This document shows positions 50,972 through 59,999 of a DNA stretch of 64,000 bases, one piece after another. Below the pieces are notes generated by a model, which was not told where the DNA came from, did not search any database, and worked only from the letters and a program-made list of their open reading frames with translations. The stretch comes from JAVBWI01 sp036677445 (GTDB lineage: Bacteria > Bacillota > Clostridia > Christensenellales > CAG-138). A program made the position numbers and the translations under genes. The stretch covers positions 62,001-126,000 of the forward strand of contig JAVBWI010000023.1 of the NCBI GenBank assembly GCA_036677445.1, given 5' to 3'. The first letter of the stretch is position 1; each line of letters opens with the position of its first letter.

Positions 50972-51868
50972 TTACAGGCCCGTATGCGTGCGGATATATG
51001 CGCGCGCTTTGAGCGCGTATTCGAACGGGTTCGCCCTGGCCGGATCCTGTTCCGCTTCCACAAGGAGCCAGCCTTCATAGCCCGCCTCATCCAATATGCG
51101 GAATACGGGTGCAAAATCCACATCACCGTCGCCGGGTACGGTGAACGCCCCGTTGCGTACTGACTCAAGAAAGCTCCATTGTCCGGCGCGCGCCTGCTCC
51201 ACCACGCGCTTACGCATATCCTTCAGGTGGACATGCCCTACGCGCGCAACATGCTTTTGGAGCATCATTGCCGGATCCACGCCGGTAAACGTAAAGTGAC
51301 CGGTATCATAACACAGGAAAACATAGCGCGCATCCGTCTCAACCATCAGGCGGTCGGTCTCCTCCGCCGTTTGCACAACGGTACCCATATGATGATGGAA
51401 GCACAGCTTGAACCCCCGCTCCGCCGCGGCTTTGCCAAGGCGGTTCAGACCGTCGGCCAGGAGCTTCCATTCCCCCTCATTCATCACATATTTCCCTTTA
51501 AAAATCGGCGTATCCTGCATGCCCTGTATACTGTGACTCTGCTCGGAGACATTGATGCGGCTGGCGCCCACGGCAGCGAGGAAATCCAGTTCCTGCAGAA
51601 AAGCCCGTTCATTATGCGCGTAAGGCTGCGATATCAAAAAAGAGCTGAACCAGCGCGAAGCAATGCGCATTTTGCGAATGTCCAGCGCCGCTTTGAGTAC
51701 AGCTGCATCCTTGGGAAATTTGTTGCCTATTTCGGTACCGGTGAAGCCCGCAAGCGCCATTTCGCTCACGGTCTGCTCGAACGTGTTCTCGCCGCCCAAT
51801 TCGGGCAAATCGTCATTCGTCCAGCCGATGGGCGCGATGCCTAAGAATACCTTTTCTTTTTTGAACAT
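50972..51868 (-). CDS. iolE: Inosose dehydratase
   Basis: A 298-residue TIM-barrel enzyme that removes water from 2-keto-myo-inositol (scyllo-inosose). It shows LGIAPIGWTNDDLPELGG, GFTGTEIGNKFPKD, LCFHHHMGTVVQTAEE, VFLCYDTGHFTFTG, VGHVHLKDMR and GWLLVEAEQD, with the Glu, Asp, His and Glu metal ligands. GAAGGAGAA precedes the ATG. It is a single minus-strand gene and diverges from iolB-iolD-iolG with a 249-base regulatory gap. It represents the first step of the classical inositol route after the dehydrogenase. Confidence 0.93.
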   Translation of the reverse strand: MFKKEKVFLGIAPIGWTNDDLPELGGENTFEQTVSEMALAGFTGTEIGNKFPKDAAVLKAALDIRKMRIASRWFSSFLISQPYAHNERAFLQELDFLAAVGASRINVSEQSHSIQGMQDTPIFKGKYVMNEGEWKLLADGLNRLGKAAAERGFKLCFHHHMGTVVQTAEETDRLMVETDARYVFLCYDTGHFTFTGVDPAMMLQKHVARVGHVHLKDMRKRVVEQARAGQWSFLESVRNGAFTVPGDGDVDFAPVFRILDEAGYEGWLLVEAEQDPARANPFEYALKARAYIRTHTGL

Positions 51869-51969
51869 GGAAATATTCTCCTTCCGTCTGCAGTGACGTT
51901 TGTACAGCCTGACAAGGTCTGCGGTTCCTATGATAAACGGGATTCTTGGAAAGATGCCCTGCTTTTCCG

Positions 51970-51999
51970 TTGACGATTTATTATGCTTTCGTATATAAT
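51970..51999 (+). promoter_or_regulatory. Promoter of the iolB-iolD-iolG operon
   Basis: TTGACG (51970-51975) and a perfect TATAAT (51994-51999) with an 18-base spacer. Just downstream, GTAATAT and ATATTAC near 52013 and 52041 form an inverted repeat that could bind a regulator. Confidence 0.7.
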
Positions 52000-52117
52000 G
52001 AGAACATACTTGGTAATATGATGGTATTCTGTTGATAATATTACGTCCTTCTGTTATTGTATCATTGTCAACTCATTATTTCAATCCCGTAATATTCAAT
52101 AAAGGAGGTTTTGCGGA

Positions 52118-52906
52118 ATGTATCTGCAAAAGGATGGTCTGCAGGCTGGCTGCCACACATACCTGAACGCGGAAGAAAACAGTGTCGCGATGGATGTGCA
52201 GCTTATTATAATGGAAAAAGGGCAAAGCCTTGCGATCTTGGAGCCGGAAAAGGAAACGGCGCTTCTCCTTTTTGAAGGCAGCGTGTGTTGGACAGCCGGT
52301 TCACAGTCGCGCACGGCCTCGCGCAAGAGTCCCTTCGAGCAGGAAGCAAGCTGCCTGCATGCCTGCGCCGGTACAGAGATGCAGTTAAGCGCAGATAGCC
52401 GCTGCGAGCTCTATGTGCAAAAGGCATACAACGCCGCCGCTTTTGCGCCCGTATTCTATGGGCCGGGCGATATTCATATGCAGCGCGCAGGCGCCGCGGG
52501 GGAACTGCGGGGCGCCATGCGCCGCAACATCAAGACGGTGTTCGATTACGAAAACGCGCCTTACTCCAACATGGTATTGGGCGAGGTGCTCAATTTCCCG
52601 GGCCGGTGGTCAAGCTACCCGCCGCACCATCATCCGCAGCCGGAGGTGTATTTCTACCGGTTCGATAAGCCCCAGGGCTTCGGCGTGGGGTTTGCAAACG
52701 GCGAGGTGGTCCGCACCGGCCACAACGGGTTGCTGCAAATTACAAGCGGGTTTCACTCACAGGCGGCAGCGCCCGGCTATGCGCTGTGCTATGTTTGGGG
52801 CATCCGCCACCTGCCGGGCGACCCGTGGAAAAAAACCCGCATCGACGACCCGGAACACGCCTGGATGCTCGCCCCGGATGCGACGTTTTTCGATGACAAT
52901 GCATGA
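52118..52906 (+). CDS. iolB: 5-deoxy-glucuronate isomerase
   Basis: A 262-residue bicupin enzyme. It converts 5-deoxy-glucuronate into 2-deoxy-5-keto-gluconate. The metal site lies in WSSYPPHHHPQPEVYFYRF, with other typical stretches GRWSSYPPHHH and VWGIRHLPGDPW. AAAGGAGG precedes the ATG. It is the first gene of an operon with iolD and iolG. The later enzymes IolC and IolJ are not in the window. Confidence 0.93.
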   Translation: MYLQKDGLQAGCHTYLNAEENSVAMDVQLIIMEKGQSLAILEPEKETALLLFEGSVCWTAGSQSRTASRKSPFEQEASCLHACAGTEMQLSADSRCELYVQKAYNAAAFAPVFYGPGDIHMQRAGAAGELRGAMRRNIKTVFDYENAPYSNMVLGEVLNFPGRWSSYPPHHHPQPEVYFYRFDKPQGFGVGFANGEVVRTGHNGLLQITSGFHSQAAAPGYALCYVWGIRHLPGDPWKKTRIDDPEHAWMLAPDATFFDDNA

Positions 52907-52946
52907 TACTAAACAAAGCATGTGGCAACGAAATAAAGAAGGGGGA

Positions 52947-54881
52947 ATGGAAATGAAGACCGTACGCCTGACAATGGGGCAGGCGCTCATACGCTTTCTG
53001 GAAAACCAGTATGTGCGTTACGACGATGTGGAGCACCGCTTCGTGCGTGGTATTTTCATGCTGCCCGGGCATGGCAATGTGGTGGGGCTGGGGCAAGCCA
53101 TCCAGCAGGAAGCCAGGGAGCTTGAACTCTACCACGGCAAGAACGAGCAGGGGCAGGCGCAAGCCGCCATGGCGTTCGCCAAGCAAAGGCACCGCAAGGA
53201 GATTTTCGCCTGCACCTCTTCAGTCGGCCCCGGCGCGGCCAACATGGTGACGGCCGCAGCAAACGCCACGGCCAACAACATTCCGCTGCTGCTGCTGCCC
53301 GGCGATATCTATGTTTCGCGCCAGCCCGACCCGGTGCTGCAGCAAATCGAACAGGCGCAGGAGCTTTCCATCTCCACCAACGACGCTTTTCGGCCCGTCT
53401 GCCGGTATTGGGACCGCATCGTACGGCCGGAGCAGCTGATGAGCGCGATGCTTCATGCCATGCGTGTGCTCACCGACCCGGCGGATACCGGCGCCGTGTG
53501 CGTCGCCCTGCCACAGGATACGCAGGCCGAAGCATACGATTACCCCGTTTCCTTCTTCGAAAAGCGTATACACCGCATTGAGCGCCGGCCGCCGGCCGGT
53601 TACGCGGTGGAAGAAGCCGTGCGTGCAATCCGCGCCGCGAAGAAGCCCCTGCTTATCTGCGGCGGCGGTGTGCGGTATTCCGAAGCGCACGACAGTTTCC
53701 GCTCCTTTGCCGAAAAGCACAACATCCCCTTTGGGGAAACGCAGGCGGGCAAGAGCGCGGTCGTATGGGATCATCCGCTCAATCTGGGCGGCATCGGCGT
53801 CACGGGCTGTTCGGCCGCGAACGAAATCGCAAGGGATGCCGATCTCGTCATCGGCGTCGGCACCCGTTACACGGATTTCACCACGGCTTCCAAATGGCTG
53901 TTCAGCGAAAACGCCCGTTACGTGAACATCAACGTCAGCGAGTTTCATGCCTACAAGCTGGACGCTATACGCGTGATTGCGGACGCGAGGCTGGCGCTGG
54001 ACGCCATTTCCGAAGCGCTTTGTGATTACCGCAGCGCCTACGCGGGTGAAATCCAGGCGGCCCGCGCACGCTGGCAGCAGGAGCTGGACCGTTTGGACGC
54101 TATCGCCTGCGGACCGGACTACGCGCCCGAGGTCAAGGATCAGAACAGCGGAAGCTGGAAGCGATTTGCTTCGGATATCGGCTCCACCTTCACGCAGACG
54201 ATGGCGCTGGGCATCATCAACCGCTGCATCGCGCCGGATTCCGTGGTCATCGGCGCATCGGGCAGCCTGCCCGGATGCATGCAGCGCATGTGGCGGCCCA
54301 AAGCGCCCAATACCTACAATATGGAGTACGGCTATTCCTGCATGGGCTACGAGGTTTCCGGCGCTCTGGGCGTAAAGCTGGCGATTGGACAGGACCGCGA
54401 AGTCTACGCCATGGCAGGCGACGGCAGCTTCAACATGCTGCACAGCGAGCTCATCACCTCCGTACAGGAGGGGCAGAAGATCAACGTCATGCTGTTTGAC
54501 AATGCGGGCTTCGGCTGCATCAACAATTTACAGGTTGGCAAAGGCAACGAAAGCATGTGCACGGAGCTTCGTATGCGCGGCAGCGGCGGCAGGCTTTATC
54601 ACGACGGCGCGTTCATGAACATCGATTACGCGGCGATCGCAGAGGCGTACGGCTGCAAGGCATACCGCGTGAAAACCCCGCAGGAGCTTGAGGCCGCCAT
54701 TGAGGATGCGAAGCGGCAAACCCGCTCAACTTTAATCGATATCAAGGTACTGCCCAAATCCATGACGGAAGGCTACGGCGGCTGGTGGCGCGTAGGCGTG
54801 GCGGAGGTATCCGAAAAGCCTGCCGTCCAATCCGCGCGCAAGGACCTTGAGGAGCATCTTGCGCAGGCGCGCAAATATTAA
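52947..54881 (+). CDS. iolD: 3D-(3,5/4)-trihydroxycyclohexane-1,2-dione hydrolase
   Basis: A 644-residue ThDP-dependent enzyme that opens the cyclohexane ring, the middle step of the classical inositol route. It has the Glu region FVRGIFMLPGHGNVVGLGQA and the ThDP-binding motif AGDGSFNMLHSELITSVQEG with GDG and the following Asn. The frame is open far upstream into iolB, but the ATG at 52947 follows AAGGGGGAA. It lies 40 bases after iolB. Its product goes to IolB. Confidence 0.95.
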   Translation: MEMKTVRLTMGQALIRFLENQYVRYDDVEHRFVRGIFMLPGHGNVVGLGQAIQQEARELELYHGKNEQGQAQAAMAFAKQRHRKEIFACTSSVGPGAANMVTAAANATANNIPLLLLPGDIYVSRQPDPVLQQIEQAQELSISTNDAFRPVCRYWDRIVRPEQLMSAMLHAMRVLTDPADTGAVCVALPQDTQAEAYDYPVSFFEKRIHRIERRPPAGYAVEEAVRAIRAAKKPLLICGGGVRYSEAHDSFRSFAEKHNIPFGETQAGKSAVVWDHPLNLGGIGVTGCSAANEIARDADLVIGVGTRYTDFTTASKWLFSENARYVNINVSEFHAYKLDAIRVIADARLALDAISEALCDYRSAYAGEIQAARARWQQELDRLDAIACGPDYAPEVKDQNSGSWKRFASDIGSTFTQTMALGIINRCIAPDSVVIGASGSLPGCMQRMWRPKAPNTYNMEYGYSCMGYEVSGALGVKLAIGQDREVYAMAGDGSFNMLHSELITSVQEGQKINVMLFDNAGFGCINNLQVGKGNESMCTELRMRGSGGRLYHDGAFMNIDYAAIAEAYGCKAYRVKTPQELEAAIEDAKRQTRSTLIDIKVLPKSMTEGYGGWWRVGVAEVSEKPAVQSARKDLEEHLAQARKY

Positions 54882-54924
54882 AGCACGGCGGTCACCGCCT
54901 GCCAATAAAGAAAGGATGAAAAGC

Positions 54925-55926
54925 ATGAAACCATTACAGATCGGCGTTGTAGGCACGGGCCGTATCGGCAAGCTGCATGTGAACAACCTGATGACGCGCG
55001 TAAAAAACGCCGCCGTCGTCGCAGTTTCGGATGTGGTGCCCGAAAGCGCGCGGGCGCTTGCCGCGCAGTGGGGTATCCCGAAGGTGTATGCCGATTACAA
55101 GGCGCTCGTGCAGGATCCGGAAGTGCAGGCGGTGCTGGTGTGCTCTTCCACCGATACGCACTCCACCATCGCGTATGACGCGGTGCAGGCAGGCAAGCAT
55201 GTGTTCTGTGAAAAGCCCATCGACTTCGACCTTGGCCGCATTCAGAAAGTCATCGACGCGGTGCAGGCGGCAGGCGTCAAGTTTCAGGTCGGCTTCAACC
55301 GCCGGTTTGACCGTAATTTTAAAAAGGTACGCGAACAGGTGCAGCAGGGCGCAATCGGCGACCCGCACATCGTGATGGTCACTTCGCGCGACCCCGCGCC
55401 GCCGCCGGTGGAATATGTCAAGGTCTCCGGCGGCATATTCCTGGACATGATGATCCATGATTTTGATATGGTGCGCTATCTTTCCGGCAGCGAGGTAACT
55501 GAAGTATTCGCAAACGGCGCGGTGCTGGTTGACCCGTCCATAGGCGAGGCGGGCGACATCGATACCGCCATCGTCACGCTGAAATTCGCAAACGGGGCCA
55601 TCGGCGTCATCAACAACAGCCGCAAAGCCGTATACGGTTATGACCAGCGGGTAGAGGTGTTTGGTTCCAAGGGCTGCATCACCGCCGACAATGAGACCCC
55701 CAACCTTACCACGCTTTCCACATCCGAAGGCGTAACGCGCGAAAAGCCGCTGTATTTCTTCCTGGAACGCTACAACGACGCGTTTATCGAGGAAATGAAC
55801 GGCTTCGTGCAGGCCGTGCTGGAGGATAAGCCCACGCTGGTCAATGCGACCGACGGCCTTAAGCCCGTGCTCATCGCCATGGCGGCCAAGAAATCGCTGG
55901 AGACCGGCATGCCCGTCAGGCTCTAA
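54925..55926 (+). CDS. iolG: Inositol 2-dehydrogenase
   Basis: A 333-residue Gfo/Idh/MocA oxidoreductase: GVVGTGRIGKLHVNN for NAD, the catalytic Lys in HVFCEKPID, the motif FQVGFNRRFDRNF and FLDMMIHDFDMVRYLSG. It oxidises myo-inositol at C2 to scyllo-inosose, which both routes in this window use. The frame has an alternative ATG at 54916; the one at 54925 is preferred because of its spacing from GAAAGG. It is the last gene of iolB-D-G, and a terminator follows. A related dehydrogenase is at 61958. Confidence 0.92.
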   Translation: MKPLQIGVVGTGRIGKLHVNNLMTRVKNAAVVAVSDVVPESARALAAQWGIPKVYADYKALVQDPEVQAVLVCSSTDTHSTIAYDAVQAGKHVFCEKPIDFDLGRIQKVIDAVQAAGVKFQVGFNRRFDRNFKKVREQVQQGAIGDPHIVMVTSRDPAPPPVEYVKVSGGIFLDMMIHDFDMVRYLSGSEVTEVFANGAVLVDPSIGEAGDIDTAIVTLKFANGAIGVINNSRKAVYGYDQRVEVFGSKGCITADNETPNLTTLSTSEGVTREKPLYFFLERYNDAFIEEMNGFVQAVLEDKPTLVNATDGLKPVLIAMAAKKSLETGMPVRL

Positions 55927-55942
55927 TTCGGGACGAGTTCAC

Positions 55943-55992
55943 CGCGCCGCATGCGGGATCCCTTACTTCTCCCTGCGTGCGGCGCGTTTTTT
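55943..55992 (+). terminator. Terminator after iolG
   Basis: CGCGCCGCA and TGCGGCGCG form the main stem, followed by a run of six T. It ends the iolB-D-G transcript. Confidence 0.75.
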
Positions 55993-56246
55993 AAACATCT
56001 GACCATTTCTTCATAAAAAGTTTTGCAGAACAGATTGACAACGCAGCGTGGCGGCAATATACTTTAGGCAATGGAAAAACGTTTTTCCATAATAGCATAT
56101 CATTCCTTTCCATAACCGTGTTCTTCATTTGAAACGTATGCCGTCCCGCTGTATCTCAACCAAACCAACCAAAAACTACGTATCCGGCAATGTTATCAGC
56201 ATCTCAGTCAGAAAAACGTTTCTCAATCAGCAAAAGGAGGAAATTT
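55993..56246 (+). promoter_or_regulatory. Control region of the iolN operon, with two LacI operators
   Basis: TTGACA (56035-56040) and TATACT (56058-56063) are 17 bases apart. At the expected start lies the perfect 20-bp palindrome ATGGAAAAACGTTTTTCCAT (56071-56090). A second near-palindrome GAAAAACGTTTCTC is at 56211-56224, just before the ribosome binding site of iolN. Central CG palindromes are typical of LacI-family operators, and a LacI protein is encoded in the same operon. No gene lies in this part. Confidence 0.85.
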
Positions 56247-57359
56247 ATGGAGAAAAAGAAGTGGCTGTTTACAGAAGACCCCGCCATACTCTTTGAGGAT
56301 ACGGCGGTCGGGCGCATGAAGAAAGAAGTCTGGGATATGACGGAGGAACAGCTTGACGCGGAGCTTCTCGCCTACGGCATCCCCTCCGCGCCGGAGCTGG
56401 GTGTGGCCGGCACATATATCCAGAATACGCCTCGCGTGGACCAGATCAAAAAGCGCCGGAACAACGACATTGTGTTTATCCCCATCGGCTGCACGGAAAA
56501 CCACGGCCTGCACGCCAATACGGGCCTCGACACCTTTATGTGCACGCAGATACTCGAGGGTGTGCGCCGCTACACCAAGAAGAAGGGACGCGAGATCAAT
56601 CTCGCCTTTACGCCGCTCAATTACGGCGGGCACCCCTACCATCACATCGGCATGCCGGGTACGGTCATCATGCCCGAGGAGGTTGTCAAGGAGACTCTCA
56701 TTTACTGCATGCTGGGCCTGTGGAACGACGGCTACCGGAAAATCATATTCGTCAACAATCATGGGCATTTATGGATGCTGGAGTCAGCCATACAGGAATT
56801 CTGCAAGCGCTACCAGCTGCCCGGCATATTCCGCGTGATCGAATGGCACAGGGCAGTGCGGGAATTCTTCTACCCCATCGACTGCGAGCTGAGCCTGGGC
56901 ACGCATTTCATTCACGCGGATGAAGCGGAAACCTCCGTAGCGCTCCTGATGTTCAAGGAAATGATCAACATGACCGCCGTACAGGATTCCTGGGGCGAAT
57001 CGCTGCTGCCTGACGAGCACTTCGACAAATCCGTCGATCCCTTCCGCCGCCCTTGCCGCTGGAGCGAAGGCGAAGGCCACAACGCGATCGAGCGCGCCGC
57101 CACGCCCGAGGGCGTGGTGGGCTGCCCCTCCACCGCTACCGCGCGCAAGGCCAAGCGTCCCATCGTGGCAATCTTAAAATACCTGACGCTGCTCAACGAC
57201 CAGATACTCGACGCTTACCCCACTGGCAAGGTGCCACCGGTAGAGAAGATCACGCTGCGCAAGGAGGCAGAGATGGCCCCCTTCCTGAAGGAACCCCTGA
57301 GCGAAGGCTGGAAGTCGGTTGATGAGCTGCCCCGTATCGGTATATTCGAGCATCTGTAA
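56247..57359 (+). CDS. iolN: Creatininase-family hydrolase, probable 3-dehydro-scyllo-inosose hydrolase
   Basis: A 370-residue metal-dependent hydrolase of the creatininase family: FIPIGCTENHGLHANTGLDT, the loop YGGHPYHHIGMPGTVI, IIFVNNHGH and HADEAETSVALLMF with Glu, His and Asp ligands. In Thermotoga the IolN member opens the ring of 3-dehydro-scyllo-inosose to give 5-keto-L-gluconate. The order with iolM, iolO and uxaE here supports the same role. The ATG at 56247 follows AAAGGAGGAAA. It is first in the LacI-controlled operon. Confidence 0.85.
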   Translation: MEKKKWLFTEDPAILFEDTAVGRMKKEVWDMTEEQLDAELLAYGIPSAPELGVAGTYIQNTPRVDQIKKRRNNDIVFIPIGCTENHGLHANTGLDTFMCTQILEGVRRYTKKKGREINLAFTPLNYGGHPYHHIGMPGTVIMPEEVVKETLIYCMLGLWNDGYRKIIFVNNHGHLWMLESAIQEFCKRYQLPGIFRVIEWHRAVREFFYPIDCELSLGTHFIHADEAETSVALLMFKEMINMTAVQDSWGESLLPDEHFDKSVDPFRRPCRWSEGEGHNAIERAATPEGVVGCPSTATARKAKRPIVAILKYLTLLNDQILDAYPTGKVPPVEKITLRKEAEMAPFLKEPLSEGWKSVDELPRIGIFEHL

Positions 57360-57378
57360 AAAAGAAAGGAAGAAGCGT

Positions 57379-58440
57379 ATGAAAGCCAAAATTGCGTTTT
57401 TGCATAAGCCCTTTGACCTGTGCGTGGAGGAAGTGGAAGTTCCCGCCCTCAAGGATAACCAGGTGCTCATACAAATGGGTGCCTGCGGCATCTGCGGTTC
57501 GGATGTGGAATGCTTTGAGGGAAAATCCGCCGAAGGCCGTTACGATATCGCCCCGTATACGCCGGGGCACGAATGGGGCGGCCGCATCGCCGCTGTGGGA
57601 ACGGGCGTGACCACGCTGCACCCAGGCGATAAGGTGACGGGCGACTGCGTGATGGCGTGCGGCGTATGCCGCAACTGCAAGGACGGACTGATGCCCTCCG
57701 CTTGCCTGAACATGCGCGAGGCGGGTTTCCGGCCGGACTCCCCGGGCGGCATGGGCGAATATATGGTGATCGAGGAGCAGTACGTCCATAAAGTACCGGA
57801 CGATTGGAACTACGCCGACGCAGCCTGGGTGGAGACCTTCTCCATTGGCTACTTCGGAATATGGGGCAACGGCGGGTATATCGACGCTTCGGATACTGCC
57901 GTCATCATGGGCTGCGGGCCGGTGGGCGTTTCCGCCGTGATGACCGCCAAGGAAAGCGGCGCGACCGTCATCGTGGTCGAACCGTTTGAAAAGCGGCGCA
58001 ATATTGCGCTCAAATACGGCGCCGATTATGTCATCAACCCCAAAGAAGTAGACCTTGTCAAAGAGATCGAACGTCTGACCGGCGGGCGTATGGGTACGGT
58101 GGTGGTGGAAGCCTCCGGCAACGACGCAGCCATCGCCTCGCTGTTCGAGGTCGCGGGCCACAGCGCGCGCGTGCGGCTGATCGGCCACTCCATCGGCCGC
58201 AAGGTACCGGTGGAGATAGGCCGCACCATTTGGCGCACGCTTTCCATCAGCGGATCGGGCGGCACCAGGAACTTTGCGCAGCGCACCATCCGCTTTATGA
58301 GCGCCATCCGCGGCAAATACGATTTCGCCGCGCTCAATACGCATTATTTTCCGTTCGACCGCCTGCATGAAGCGTTCGACGTCGCCTGCAAGCTGAAATC
58401 CGATGCTTTCAAGGTCATGCTGACATTCGGCATCGATTGA
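57379..58440 (+). CDS. iolM: Zinc alcohol dehydrogenase, probable scyllo-inosose 3-dehydrogenase
   Basis: A 353-residue medium-chain dehydrogenase. The catalytic zinc is bound by Cys in CGICGSDVE and His-Glu in TPGHEWGG. The structural zinc is in CGVCRNCKDGLMPSAC. The Rossmann motif is IMGCGPVGVSAV. It oxidises a second hydroxyl of scyllo-inosose in the Thermotoga-type route. The frame is open 20 codons upstream, but the ATG at 57379 follows AAAGGAAGAA. It is second in the operon, 19 bases after iolN. Confidence 0.85.
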   Translation: MKAKIAFLHKPFDLCVEEVEVPALKDNQVLIQMGACGICGSDVECFEGKSAEGRYDIAPYTPGHEWGGRIAAVGTGVTTLHPGDKVTGDCVMACGVCRNCKDGLMPSACLNMREAGFRPDSPGGMGEYMVIEEQYVHKVPDDWNYADAAWVETFSIGYFGIWGNGGYIDASDTAVIMGCGPVGVSAVMTAKESGATVIVVEPFEKRRNIALKYGADYVINPKEVDLVKEIERLTGGRMGTVVVEASGNDAAIASLFEVAGHSARVRLIGHSIGRKVPVEIGRTIWRTLSISGSGGTRNFAQRTIRFMSAIRGKYDFAALNTHYFPFDRLHEAFDVACKLKSDAFKVMLTFGID

Positions 58441-58538
58441 AAAGGGTTCCCTTCCATGCAATCCGGGCGGTGGAGTGTTTTTGCTGCGCCCGGATTGCAT
58501 CGGAATTGAATTCCTGCTATGGTGAAGGAGGTAGGGAT

Positions 58539-59993
58539 ATGCCGCAAAGCCGTTGTTCCATACCTTGGCTGCCCACCGGGGCGCAGCCGTATGCCGGCTC
58601 GTTTAACGAGGCGGCAGGCACGCAGATCGTGCTCGCGCGCCTGCGCGGCGCGCAGCTGTTGTTCGCGCACGGCGCGGGGCGGCTGTTCGAAGCCCTCGAA
58701 GGTTCCAATCATGGTCACGTCAAGGCATGCCCGCTTAACAACCGCAACCGGCTGGCGGTCAACGCCTATTTGCCGCATACCGCCCCCGTCGCATTGGGGC
58801 GGGGCAGCGCAACGCTGGGCCTTGGCGACCGGCTGGGGCTTTGCGCGGACGCACACCTCCGCGCCGTTACGGGCAGTGCATTAAAGCCCGTGCTGGCGCA
58901 GCAAAGCCTGCGCGAGCTCGCTTTTATGGGGCGCGATTATGACGATATGCTCTGCGCCGCGGCGTGGGGCGCGCTGCGCTGCGGGTACCGCGGCGGCTAT
59001 GCCGCCGACGGCGACCATTTGAAGACTCAGGAGCAAATATCCCGCGCGCTGCGCCACGGCTGCACCATGATCACGCTGGATTGCTCGGACGCGCTGCATG
59101 AACTGCCGCAGAGCGCGCCCGTACACGCGCAATATGCCGCGCTGCCGCAGGCGCTGCGCGAACGGCTGGAAGCCTGTTATTTGGATGATGCGCAGGCGCG
59201 GAATTTGGGTATTGTATTTGAACGGGAGACGCTCGAACGCCTGGCCGTACTATACGGCGGCAGCGTCGCGCTGGCCGTTGCCGTATACCGGGATACCATA
59301 CGCCCACACGGACGGACGGTGGATTTTGAGATTTCGCTTGACGAAACAACGGCCATTACCACCCCTGCCGCGCATTATTTCACAGCGCGCGAGCTGACTC
59401 TCGCAGGCGTTCCATACACCGGTATTGCCCCGCGCTTTGTAGGCGAGTTCCAAAAAGGCGTGGAGTACGTCGGCGATCTGGACGCGCTGCGCGAAGACCT
59501 GCGCGCGCATGCGCGCACCGCGGCGCTGTTTGGGCATAAGCTGAGCATCCATTCCGGCAGCGACAAATTCAGCATCTACCCGCATATTGCCCGGGAAACT
59601 GGCAGCCGCTTCCATGTTAAAACATCCGGCACCAGTTGGCTGGAGGCCGTGCGCGTCATCGCCATGCATGAGCCCGCGCTCTACCGCCGCATGCATACGC
59701 GTGCGCTCGCGGTATTGACAGATGCACGTACGTATTATACCGTTCGCGCCGATACCGCACGCATCCCGCCGCTATACAGCATGCCCGACTCCGCGCTGCC
59801 CGCATATCTTGCACAGGACGACGCGCGGCAATTGATGCACATCACCTACGGGTATCTGTTCTCGGACGCCGTGCTCGCCGCGGATATCCGGGCGGCGCTT
59901 GCGTTACACGCAGAGGCGCTTGACAACGCGGTAAGCACGCATATTCGGGCACATATCCATGCCCTCGGATGCGATACAAATCAAACGGAGTGA
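58539..59993 (+). CDS. uxaE: Tagaturonate epimerase (UxaE family)
   Basis: A 484-residue enzyme of the UxaE family known from Thermotoga, where it turns D-tagaturonate into D-fructuronate. Conserved stretches include FMGRDYDDMLCAAAWGALRC, DFEISLDETTAITTPAAHYF, GIAPRFVGEFQKGVEYVGD and KLSIHSGSDKFSIYPHIARE, with a likely metal site of His, Asp and Glu. The frame is open 34 codons upstream into iolM, but the ATG at 58539 follows GAAGGAGGTAG and is preferred. It lies in the iolN-M-uxaE-iolO-lacI operon and links the IolO product to hexuronate breakdown. Confidence 0.82.
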   Translation: MPQSRCSIPWLPTGAQPYAGSFNEAAGTQIVLARLRGAQLLFAHGAGRLFEALEGSNHGHVKACPLNNRNRLAVNAYLPHTAPVALGRGSATLGLGDRLGLCADAHLRAVTGSALKPVLAQQSLRELAFMGRDYDDMLCAAAWGALRCGYRGGYAADGDHLKTQEQISRALRHGCTMITLDCSDALHELPQSAPVHAQYAALPQALRERLEACYLDDAQARNLGIVFERETLERLAVLYGGSVALAVAVYRDTIRPHGRTVDFEISLDETTAITTPAAHYFTARELTLAGVPYTGIAPRFVGEFQKGVEYVGDLDALREDLRAHARTAALFGHKLSIHSGSDKFSIYPHIARETGSRFHVKTSGTSWLEAVRVIAMHEPALYRRMHTRALAVLTDARTYYTVRADTARIPPLYSMPDSALPAYLAQDDARQLMHITYGYLFSDAVLAADIRAALALHAEALDNAVSTHIRAHIHALGCDTNQTE

Positions 59994-59999
59994 TGAATA

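Noticed and set aside
53220..54443. Minus-strand frame of 407 codons opposite iolD
   Set aside because: Shadow of iolD; no recognisable motifs.
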